This document shows positions 7,313 to 12,552 of a stretch of 14,002 nt of DNA, piece by piece. This DNA comes from Haemophilus parainfluenzae. GTDB taxonomy: Bacteria > Pseudomonadota > Gammaproteobacteria > Enterobacterales > Pasteurellaceae. Within the stretch, counting starts at the first letter, position 1, and each line of letters begins with the position of its first letter. The DNA lies in contig JAGZRY010000027.1 of assembly GCA_018381425.1 (NCBI GenBank), forward strand, positions 1 through 14,002. Reading direction: 5' to 3'. Under the pieces are notes generated by a model that was not told the origin of the DNA, did no database searches, and saw nothing but the letters and a program-made list of their open reading frames with translations. A program made the position numbers and the translations under genes.

Positions 7313-7340
7313 TTTTAAAAACTTTTAAAAGTGCTATTAT
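7313..7340 (+). promoter_or_regulatory. toxin-antitoxin promoter with double palindromic operator
   Basis: TTTTAAAA occurs at 7313-7320 and 7323-7330, exactly 10 bp apart, just before an extended -10 TGCTATTAT (7332-7340). The palindromes cover the -35 area, as expected for an operator bound by the antitoxin or the complex. Confidence 0.65.
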
Positions 7341-7377
7341 CATATCCAATGAAGATAAACCATACGGAGGAAAAAAT

Positions 7378-7632
7378 ATGGCAATTCACCAAATTTTGAC
7401 ACAACAAGCGGCAAGTATTACCGATCTAAAACGTGACCCGATGGGGATTGCGCATGCAAGCGAAGACGGCGCAGTAGCAATTTTAAATCGTAATCAGCCC
7501 GCTTTTTATTGTGTAACACCTGCCCTTTTTGAATATTTTCAAGAGTTAGCGGAAGATGCTGAATTAGGCAAAATTGCGCAAGAGCGTAAAGCGGATGGGG
7601 ATTTTGTTGCGGTAAATATTAATGACCTATAG
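7378..7632 (+). CDS. RelB/StbD-type antitoxin
   Basis: This 84-aa protein has the layout of Phd/YefM/RelB-like antitoxins: an N-terminal DNA-binding part (ASITDLKRDPMGIAHASEDGAVAILNRNQPAFYCVTPALFEYF) and an acidic, flexible C-terminal toxin-binding tail. It would neutralise the following toxin and repress its own promoter. A strong GGAGG (7366-7370) precedes the ATG. Its last 11 bases overlap the toxin start, typical of translational coupling. The pair has its own promoter and is flanked by terminators, so it is an independent module. It resembles stbD/stbE pairs as I remember them. Confidence 0.88.
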   Translation: MAIHQILTQQAASITDLKRDPMGIAHASEDGAVAILNRNQPAFYCVTPALFEYFQELAEDAELGKIAQERKADGDFVAVNINDL

Positions 7633-7912
7633 TTTAAAATTTCATGAAAAAGCACTTAAAGAATGGCAAAAACTGGGTGAGCCAATCAGAAATCAATTAA
7701 AAAAGAAGTTGATGGAACGCCTCGAAAATCCACACGTTCAAGCTGATAGATTAAGTGGATTTTCGACCGCACTTTATAAAATTAAGTTACGTTCATCAGG
7801 CTATCGTTTAGTTTATGAAGTTAATGATAATGAAGTAACGGTTTTTATATTATCTGTAGGGAAAAGAGATCGTTTACAAGCCTATGAAAACGCAAGAAAT
7901 AGAACGCATTAA
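7622..7912 (+). CDS. RelE/StbE-type mRNA-cleaving toxin
   Basis: This 96-aa basic protein is of the RelE/ParE fold. Typical segments are the N-terminal YSLKFHEKALKEWQKLG, the RLSG turn, and the core strand KIKLRSSGYRLVYEV (residues 53-67) with Arg57 and Arg62, followed by VGKRDR (79-84) near the C-terminal helix. RelE toxins cut mRNA in the ribosomal A site and stop translation. By overall sequence it is closer to the StbE/RelE branch than to ParE gyrase poisons, so mRNA cleavage is the favoured activity. The gene contains an uptake 9-mer that encodes residues 49-51. It is intact. Confidence 0.9.
   Translation: MTYSLKFHEKALKEWQKLGEPIRNQLKKKLMERLENPHVQADRLSGFSTALYKIKLRSSGYRLVYEVNDNEVTVFILSVGKRDRLQAYENARNRTH
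7766..7774 (-). repeat. DNA uptake signal sequence core
   Basis: ACCGCACTT followed by TATAAA, inside the toxin gene. Confidence 0.85.
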
Positions 7913-7922
7913 AATAATACAA

Positions 7923-7950
7923 AAAGCCCCTTGATGGGCTTTCTTTTTAT
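7923..7950 (+). terminator. terminator of the toxin-antitoxin operon
   Basis: AAAGCCC (7923-7929) pairs with GGGCTTT (7936-7942) around CTTGAT and is followed by CTTTTTAT. It begins 10 bases after the toxin stop codon. Confidence 0.88.
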
Positions 7951-7971
7951 TTTTTATTTAAGGATCAAGAA

Positions 7972-8838
7972 ATGGCAAAGAAACCAACATTACCACCTAG
8001 AAAATGGTATAGCTTGCAACAGGCAGCGGATAAATTGAGAAGAGAATTTGGCGAACCTGTAACAATAGATGACCTATTACATTATTCTCAAATAGGCCTT
8101 TTAGAATTATCTGTTTATATAGCAACAAGTAAAGAAACAATAAAAATAGGAAATAATATATTTTCAACTTATGAAAAAATAAATGGAAAGGATACTTACC
8201 CTAGAGAATTTTTAGAGTTTTATTTGATGGGGGAATATGAGAATAGTATTTCAATACCACATATTTTTTCAATGAAAAAAGGATCGGCAACGGTTTATCA
8301 AAATAAATTTGTAAAGACAATAATTGTAAATGATGACCCCAAATTAGATGAGCTGATTTACATTGATGGATTTATGAATTTATATGTAAGTTTAGGAAAT
8401 ACTAGTGAGGATATAGAAAATATAAAAGAAAATGGATTTAAATTAGGATTTCAGAATTATCTAATATCCCCTAATAATGAGATTGATGACGGTGCAGTTG
8501 TTATTTTTCATTTGACTGATCTAGCTAAAGAAGATGTTTTTATAACGTTGGATGATATTTATATTTTAGCTAGTGATTTAAATAATTTTCTTGAAGGTAA
8601 AGGAAGACAACAGCCAAATGAAATAATTGAAAGTCAGAAAAATAAGTCTCCTCGCCAAGAGGCTAATCAACTTGATTTTATCCGTGCTTTACTCAAAACC
8701 CACTACGGCACAGATGACCCAAACGAATGCCGCAAATTACTTGAAAGCGGAAAATTAGCGAAAGATTTTGCTAGAGCTGAAGTTGAGCAAAATATCACAC
8801 CAGAAACCCTTAGAAACTGGCTTAAAGCAGAAAAATAA
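7972..8838 (+). CDS. 288-aa AT-rich accessory protein, unknown function
   Basis: Three parts can be seen. Residues 1-45 (RKWYSLQQAADKLRREFGEP, then VTIDDLLHYSQIGLLELSV) resemble an N-terminal domain I associate with Pasteurellaceae prophage proteins, possibly a helix-turn-helix. Residues 45-215 are Asn/Ile/Glu-rich, very AT-rich and unlike any family I know. Residues 225-288 (DFIRALLKTHYGTDDP, KDFARAEVEQNITPETLRNWL) form a helical module with a putative helix-turn-helix end, again with normal composition. A good AAGGA ribosome site precedes the ATG. It is isolated between a terminator and the next operon's control region, a position where satellites often carry cargo. I found no obvious promoter of its own. 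Confidence 0.7.
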   Translation: MAKKPTLPPRKWYSLQQAADKLRREFGEPVTIDDLLHYSQIGLLELSVYIATSKETIKIGNNIFSTYEKINGKDTYPREFLEFYLMGEYENSISIPHIFSMKKGSATVYQNKFVKTIIVNDDPKLDELIYIDGFMNLYVSLGNTSEDIENIKENGFKLGFQNYLISPNNEIDDGAVVIFHLTDLAKEDVFITLDDIYILASDLNNFLEGKGRQQPNEIIESQKNKSPRQEANQLDFIRALLKTHYGTDDPNECRKLLESGKLAKDFARAEVEQNITPETLRNWLKAEK

Positions 8839-8849
8839 TCTTTTCAATA

Positions 8850-8962
8850 TTTGGAAATTTCCAAACTATTTTTGGAAATTTCCACCTTTCAAAATTCTCA
8901 CCCCATACCATACGCCCCGACAAACAAGACATTTCAAGACACATTATTTGACAATTTCCAAA
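8850..8962. promoter_or_regulatory. paired GGAAATTTCC palindromes ahead of the second operon
   Basis: The first site is a perfect 16-bp palindrome TTTGGAAATTTCCAAA (8850-8865). The second is a perfect 12-bp palindrome TGGAAATTTCCA (8873-8884). Their centres are 21 bp apart, two helical turns. A half site AATTTCCAAA (8953-8962) lies 90 bp further, directly after TTGACA (8948-8953). The arrangement looks like cooperative repressor or activator sites for the operon starting at 8980. I cannot assign a good -10 box. Confidence 0.7.
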
Positions 8963-8979
8963 ACTAAACAGGGGCAACT

Positions 8980-9198
8980 ATGGAAAAAAATACCTACGCT
9001 GAAGTGCGTTACTACTCAACTGCTACGATTTGCAAAATGCTTGATGTATCTCGTGCGTGGTTATGGGATCAGGTTAATGCTGGCCATTTTCCTAAACCGA
9101 TTAAATTTGGACGATTAGCGCGTTACAAGGCAGAAGATGTAGAGCGTTTTCTCGCAGACCAAGAGCAAGTAACAGAAATTAATTTAATGGGGGAATAA
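8980..9198 (+). CDS. AlpA-family regulator, second copy
   Basis: This 72-aa protein belongs to the AlpA family: YYSTATICKMLDVSRAWLWD (residues 11-30) is the helix-turn-helix, HFPKPIKFGRLARYKAEDV is the conserved wing and following helix, and VERFLADQEQ ends it. It is a better match to the family than the copy at 5168. AGGGG lies before the ATG. It leads the second rightward operon, and its stop codon directly abuts the zinc-finger gene. By position it could act on the palindromes just upstream and serve as excisionase or master activator of the element. Confidence 0.92.
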   Translation: MEKNTYAEVRYYSTATICKMLDVSRAWLWDQVNAGHFPKPIKFGRLARYKAEDVERFLADQEQVTEINLMGE

Positions 9199-9504
9199 AT
9201 GGCAGGCTTAACAATTTATTGTCCTTTTTGCGGACAACGTGCAGGCATTCATACCACTGAAAAACTTTCATTACTTGTTACTAAAGCTCGCATTTATTGC
9301 CCTTCATGCGGGCAATTAAACGCCGATTTTGTCGGGCAGATTAGCAACATTAAAAGAGCGGTTTATGTAGATTGTCCTGAAGCGAACAACTGGGAGAAAA
9401 CCGAAAAAGAAACTTTACAGGAAAAGGGCATTAAGCCGATGACGAATGAAGAACGATTAGCGCAGCTAAAAGGGCAAGATAAATCGCAAGGCAAGTTATT
9501 TTAA
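9199..9504 (+). CDS. Ogr/Delta-like zinc-finger activator
   Basis: This 101-aa protein has C8-X2-C11-X22-C34-X2-C37. The Ogr/Delta family of P2 and P4 late activators has C-X2-C-X22-C-X4-C, so the central spacing is the same and the last knuckle is two residues shorter. It is followed by a short hydrophobic region ending in KRAVYVD, comparable to the Ogr region after the finger. The C-terminal half is polar and charged and may be an extension. Ogr/Delta proteins bind dyads near -55 and recruit RNA polymerase to late promoters; P4 Delta does this on helper genes. It could also be another zinc-ribbon protein. The start is fused to the AlpA-like stop codon. Confidence 0.72.
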   Translation: MAGLTIYCPFCGQRAGIHTTEKLSLLVTKARIYCPSCGQLNADFVGQISNIKRAVYVDCPEANNWEKTEKETLQEKGIKPMTNEERLAQLKGQDKSQGKLF

Positions 9505-9532
9505 ACCGTATGCTGAATTGAGGGCAAAAAAA

Positions 9533-9555
9533 AGCCCAGTCTTCAACACTGGGCT
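9533..9555 (-). terminator. strong hairpin oriented as a leftward terminator
   Basis: AGCCCAGT (9533-9540) pairs perfectly with ACTGGGCT (9548-9555) around a 7-base loop. On the plus strand an A-run precedes it and no T-run follows, so the poly-U signal is on the minus strand. No minus-strand gene is visible to its right. It may end an antisense RNA or be a structured leader element. Confidence 0.6.
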
Positions 9556-9615
9556 ATCCATAAACCAACCTAAGATATTGGATAAACAAAGGAATTAATT
9601 TATCTAAGGAATGAT

Positions 9616-10197
9616 ATGAATTATACAATTAAATCAATGCACTACAAAGAAAAGCGCGAAAAAATAAACAAATTTACAATTTCACTATTGACAGATAAAA
9701 CGAGATTAAACTATATTAATCCCGCACTCGCAAAATCGAGAGCCGGCCGTGACAAGCTGAATTTACAAATGGCGAACAGTAGCACGCCAGTTTTAACTCG
9801 TGCTTTTTTTGTTCGTAGCGTTTACGCACCTATCCAAAATAATCTATCTTTTGATAGACTATTCTCAATGGTAGCGCGTGATGGGCAACCCTTAGCGGTT
9901 GGCTGCTTTCCATTTGTAGCAGTTTGTCACCCCGTTACGTGCTACCGCCCGACCGTGACAAGTCTAGCGGTAGTTCCTAAAAGTTTACAAATGGACACCG
10001 CAGAAATGATCTACAAATTTCTATGCGTTAATCGCACACACCCGCACTTTAATTTGTGCATTCAAACTATTCACGCCAACACCGAAGAAAGAGCAAGATT
10101 AAGCCTTAACGCTGATTTTCGCCACCTCGTCACCGTTGCAAAAATCAACCCGAAATTTAACCGCACTTTAGCGATGAAAGCGGGGATTTATGTGTAA
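9616..10197 (+). CDS. Icd/Ash-like host-interference protein
   Basis: This 193-aa protein resembles the Icd-like/Ash family of P4 and related elements. The diagnostic block is FSMVARDGQPLAVG (residues 83-96), followed by a Cys/Pro-rich stretch and a C-terminal domain starting IYKFLCVNRTHPHFN with ARLSLNADFRHLVTVAKINP. P4 Icd is reported to interfere with host cell division; Ash is linked to the satellite's early region. The role here is inferred from similarity remembered, not aligned. AAGGA lies 5 bases before the ATG; a closer ATG at 9611 runs straight into a stop. Its end overlaps a 54-aa ORF by 8 bases. One uptake 9-mer lies near the 3' end. Confidence 0.75.
   Translation: MNYTIKSMHYKEKREKINKFTISLLTDKTRLNYINPALAKSRAGRDKLNLQMANSSTPVLTRAFFVRSVYAPIQNNLSFDRLFSMVARDGQPLAVGCFPFVAVCHPVTCYRPTVTSLAVVPKSLQMDTAEMIYKFLCVNRTHPHFNLCIQTIHANTEERARLSLNADFRHLVTVAKINPKFNRTLAMKAGIYV
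10160..10168 (-). repeat. DNA uptake signal sequence core
   Basis: ACCGCACTT near the 3' end of the Icd/Ash-like gene. Confidence 0.85.
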
Positions 10198-10354
10198 TGT
10201 TTTCTTTCTCTCAGCATTCGATCACTTTCACCAAAAATACTATTCAAGCAGGTTTTTCTTTTACGAAGAAGCCGAGAGGGTAGCGCGCCATTTAATGGAA
10301 AATGACCCTAACGTATGGGCCGTAAAAATTCAAAAAATGGGAGGTGAAAAATGA
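10190..10354 (+). CDS. 54-aa protein overlapping both neighbours
   Basis: The ORF begins with MCNVFFLSAFDHFHQKYYSS and ends VWAVKIQKMGGEK. Its ATG lies within the last 8 bases of the Icd/Ash-like gene, and its stop TGA overlaps the next ATG as ATGA. These overlaps on both sides, plus the GGAGG of the next gene falling inside it, argue that it is translated. The protein is aromatic-rich at the N-terminus (FF, YY, FFFY) with a helical EEAERVARHLMEND middle. No family is recognised. Confidence 0.6.
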   Translation: MCNVFFLSAFDHFHQKYYSSRFFFYEEAERVARHLMENDPNVWAVKIQKMGGEK

Positions 10355-10677
10355 GCAGAGAATTAATAACAACGACAGATGGGATCTTAATTTGTCGAGA
10401 TTCTGAAAAAGATAAAAAGGCTAATCCTTCTATTTTATTGATTAATGATTTAGCCGAACATTTCCTTATTCCTAAGTATGATGAACACAAAAATGTAACA
10501 GATGCATTGGCTTTTTATAGTGTTTGCTATTTAGCTTTAATGAAAGAATTAAAAGGCACGGAAGTTTTAAAGTGGATTAATAGAAATTTATGCGATGTGT
10601 ATTCGCATAATGGCGGTTTGCCACTTGAACAAACACTTGAAAAATATGCAGAAACAAAATCACAAAAAGGAGAATAG
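10351..10677 (+). CDS. 108-aa protein, unknown function
   Basis: A soluble, mixed protein with no signal peptide or membrane segment. It opens MSRELITTTDGILICRDSEK and has a helical middle (NVTDALAFYSVCYLALMKEL) and a polar, Lys-rich end. I do not recognise the family. GGAGG lies about 8 bases before the ATG, which overlaps the previous stop codon, and the next gene begins 2 bases after its stop, so it belongs to a tight polycistron with the regulators. Confidence 0.7.
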   Translation: MSRELITTTDGILICRDSEKDKKANPSILLINDLAEHFLIPKYDEHKNVTDALAFYSVCYLALMKELKGTEVLKWINRNLCDVYSHNGGLPLEQTLEKYAETKSQKGE

Positions 10678-10679
10678 AA

Positions 10680-11051
10680 ATGAGTAGAGCGAAATTAGAA
10701 GCATTAATTGATGGCGCAATGCAACAAATTAAAACAGCCTTATTGAATGAGTTTGATGAAGTGATGAACTCCATGAAAAAAGATGAATTAGAAAAGTTAA
10801 AACAGAAGGAACAAGATGTGCTTCAACGACAAATTCAAGAGACAAAGATTGGTGCAGCTATTGAACAGTCAAGAATGCCAAGCGGTGATAGATACTTTTC
10901 AATCAAAGAAATTGCAGAAAGTGGCTTATGTTCAGAACCAACTATTAAACGTTGGATAGCAAGCGGCAAATTAAAATCTTATAAGTTTGGCAGAAGTCGG
11001 AAAGTTGTTGAAAGCGATTTGAACGCCTATTTAGCTATTTGCAAACAATAA
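10680..11051 (+). CDS. coiled-coil plus excisionase-type helix-turn-helix protein
   Basis: The 123-aa protein has two parts. Residues 1-60 are a Lys/Glu/Gln-rich coiled coil (KKDELEKLKQKEQDVLQRQI), probably for dimerisation. Residues 72-123 are a MerR/excisionase-type domain: YFSIKEIAESGLCSEPTIKRW is the helix-turn-helix, IASGKLKSYKFGRSRKV the wing, and VVESDLNAYL the final helix. Such proteins bind element DNA as recombination directionality factors or regulators. AAGGAGAA precedes the ATG. It sits in the same operon as the second AlpA-like gene, so it may be the actual excisionase. Confidence 0.82.
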   Translation: MSRAKLEALIDGAMQQIKTALLNEFDEVMNSMKKDELEKLKQKEQDVLQRQIQETKIGAAIEQSRMPSGDRYFSIKEIAESGLCSEPTIKRWIASGKLKSYKFGRSRKVVESDLNAYLAICKQ

Positions 11052-11092
11052 GATATGACCGAGAAAACCAAGATTAAAACAAAGGATAGAAC

Positions 11093-11386
11093 ATGATGCA
11101 ACAACAAGAACAACCACTAACCGTAGAGAGCCTAAAGCGTATTCTTGCGAACCATGACGAACGCCTAAGTCGTTTGGAGAATGATAAGAAAGCTTATGGA
11201 TTAGATGAAATCTGGACAGCGAAAGACGTGGCTCAATACGCAAAGATTTCTTATGGCTATTTTATGCAAACCCTTTCACTTGATCCCAATTTTCCCGCAA
11301 GCGTCGGCACGCTGAAGAAACGCGCTCCGAAAAAATACCGCGCGGCAGAGGTTATCGAGTTTTTTAAGAATCGGAATAAGGCATAG
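11093..11386 (+). CDS. AlpA/excisionase-like helix-turn-helix protein
   Basis: This 97-aa protein has a helical N-terminus (VESLKRILANHDERLSRLEND), likely a coiled coil, then IWTAKDVAQYAKISYGYFMQ as a helix-turn-helix and PNFPASV with KKYRAAEVIEFFKN as the AlpA-like wing and last helix. It is the fourth small DNA-binding protein of this type in the element. Start: two adjacent ATG codons at 11093 and 11096; AAGGA at 11081-11085 serves either. A 41-base gap separates it from the previous gene, and 9 bases from the next. Confidence 0.78.
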   Translation: MMQQQEQPLTVESLKRILANHDERLSRLENDKKAYGLDEIWTAKDVAQYAKISYGYFMQTLSLDPNFPASVGTLKKRAPKKYRAAEVIEFFKNRNKA

Positions 11387-11395
11387 GGGAAAAAG

Positions 11396-11800
11396 ATGAG
11401 TTATAAAAAACACCCACCAAAAGCACCGCACTTTGACGAACAAGGGCGCGTAGCCTTTGAGCATATTCACGCATTAATTGGCAATAAAGTGTGGAATGCT
11501 TGGGGATTTGGTAAAGATAAAGGCAATGGCCTTGAATGGGGTTTATTGCGCGATAAATTAGGGCTTGAGCGTGATTATAAGCCAATAATTTTAGATACGG
11601 AGAAACTGGCAAAGGCTGGCGATTATCAGATTTTAAAAGATGATGTGCACGCCGTGACGTTTTACCGTTTTGGCAACGTGACAAGCGACCAAGAAAACGC
11701 TCTTTTTCGCACATCTTGGAATAAATCACCTACTTTCCAAAAGTATAAAAAAGATACATTTTACTTTTATTTTTTTCTGCTTGCCTTAGAATCAAATTAA
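11396..11800 (+). CDS. 134-aa protein, possible stump of a replication gene
   Basis: The first 105 residues look like a conserved domain (AFEHIHALIGNKVWNAWGFG, LEWGLLRDKLGLERDYKPII, DYQILKDDVHAVTFYRFGNV). The last 30 (SPTFQKYKKDTFYFYFFLLA) are low-complexity and aromatic, and their DNA turns AT-rich from about 11735. That break suggests a reading frame cut by a deletion and ending in unrelated DNA. Satellites of this kind usually have a primase-helicase gene here, so I infer that this is its N-terminal remnant; the domain itself is not one I can name with certainty. GGGGAAAAAG precedes the ATG. One uptake 9-mer lies near the start. Confidence 0.5.
   Translation: MSYKKHPPKAPHFDEQGRVAFEHIHALIGNKVWNAWGFGKDKGNGLEWGLLRDKLGLERDYKPIILDTEKLAKAGDYQILKDDVHAVTFYRFGNVTSDQENALFRTSWNKSPTFQKYKKDTFYFYFFLLALESN
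11425..11433 (-). repeat. DNA uptake signal sequence core
   Basis: ACCGCACTT followed by TGAC, near the start of the 134-aa gene. Confidence 0.85.
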
Positions 11801-11813
11801 ACAATAACCATGG

Positions 11814-12293
11814 ATGAAAGAAATGATTGCCTTGATCCTATTTCTAATTGCTGCACCAATTTATTTACTGATAGCAGGGCTTTTTATTGGTGGCACATAT
11901 TTAATCAACATTCTGCCAGCATTTATCGTAATCTATCTATTGTTGGTATTTTTAGCTGTAATGCTGACTCCATTCAAACCGTGGTTTAATCGGAACCGTG
12001 CCAAAATAAATTCTTCAGGAAAATTGATTCTTTTAGTTTTATTTGGGCCACTAATAGCTGTTCTAACGATATCTATCATTGTATTACCTTTCGTTATGAT
12101 TTACGCAATAGCTGATAACCCATTTTTATGGTATGCAGTGATTTTATTATTTGTTTTCGTCTATGGTTTCATCATAAGAAATTCAATAAAACGAAAGGAA
12201 GAAGAAAGGGTTTGGGAAAAAACTCGTGAACGCGCAGCATTACATAAGGAAAGATATTTTTACGGTGAACAAAAATACACTAAAGAAGATTAA
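11814..12293 (+). CDS. four-helix membrane protein, unknown function
   Basis: This 159-aa protein has four hydrophobic segments at about residues 4-24, 28-50, 70-98 and 104-122, then a charged cytoplasmic-looking tail of about 37 residues (IKRKEEERVWEKTRERAALH and onward). The short positively charged loop after the second segment (FKPWFNRNRAK) suits the inner membrane with a cytosolic tail. No family is recognised. It is the last gene before the right end, a usual place for cargo such as superinfection-exclusion proteins, but that is inference. A TAGAAT at 11787-11792 could be its -10. The start is uncertain: ATG 11814 has no ribosome site and ATG 11823 is an alternative. Confidence 0.65.
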   Translation: MKEMIALILFLIAAPIYLLIAGLFIGGTYLINILPAFIVIYLLLVFLAVMLTPFKPWFNRNRAKINSSGKLILLVLFGPLIAVLTISIIVLPFVMIYAIADNPFLWYAVILLFVFVYGFIIRNSIKRKEEERVWEKTRERAALHKERYFYGEQKYTKED

Positions 12294-12404
12294 GCTATAA
12301 AAATGAACTCATAAAACGAAATTAAACGTAAAGATTGATAAATTTTCTAACTTGCCAAATAATTCCCAAATAATGACATCAAAAAAGACCATTTTTTGTA
12401 GTGA

Positions 12405-12423
12405 TGTTCCCTGTTTTGTTCCC
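12405..12423. promoter_or_regulatory. right integrase arm-type sites
   Basis: TGTTCCC occurs at 12405-12411 and 12417-12423, 12 bp apart, matching the orientation and spacing of the pair at 3074-3092. It lies about 70 bp inside the right junction. Confidence 0.65.
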
Positions 12424-12493
12424 TTTTTAGATACTAATACTCTTATTAATTCCAGGTATGACAAGGGATGAGTTCAAAAAATGGAAGTAGGTA

Positions 12494-12502
12494 GGGACCA
12501 TT
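12494..12502 (+). other. probable attR core
   Basis: GGGACCATT matches 2955-2963 at the tRNA 3' end, within the longer GGTAGGGACCATT. TTCAA about 20 bases upstream recalls the T-loop. The copy is imperfect compared with the tRNA (three G fewer), so the exact crossover is uncertain. Confidence 0.5.
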
Positions 12503-12508
12503 TATTGA

Positions 12509-12531
12509 GATCGCATTAGGCGGTCTTTTTT
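12509..12531 (+). terminator. probable original tRNA terminator displaced by the element
   Basis: GATCGC (12509-12514) pairs with GCGGTC (12520-12525), with one G-T pair, around ATTAG, followed by six T. It lies 6 bases after the attR copy of the tRNA 3' end, where a tRNA terminator would be expected before integration. It could also limit readthrough from the element into the convergent kdkA. Confidence 0.65.
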
Positions 12532-12552
12532 ATTACCTTTTTCTAATGCGTT

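Larger units (their letters stand above)
2955..12502. mobile_element. integrated P4/PICI-like phage satellite with its own capsid gene
   Basis: The element lies between the tRNA 3' end and a recurrence of GGGACCATT at 12494-12502. Contents are a P4-type integrase remnant beside the tRNA, four small AlpA/excisionase-like DNA-binding proteins, an Ogr/Delta-like zinc finger, an Icd/Ash-like protein, a P2-type capsid gene, a toxin-antitoxin pair and cargo. The size of about 9.5 kb, the absence of portal, terminase and tail genes, and the gene kit fit a satellite rather than a full prophage. Paired TGTTCCC boxes at both ends support the borders. The exact ends are uncertain by a few bases. Confidence 0.85.

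Noticed and set aside
8768..9118. Open frame of 116 codons across the operator region
   Set aside because: It overlaps the 288-aa gene, the palindromes and the AlpA-like gene in another frame, and its translation is low-complexity.
11031..11729. Open frames on the minus strand opposite the end of the second operon
   Set aside because: The plus-strand genes have ribosome sites, tight spacing and recognisable domains; the antisense frames have none.
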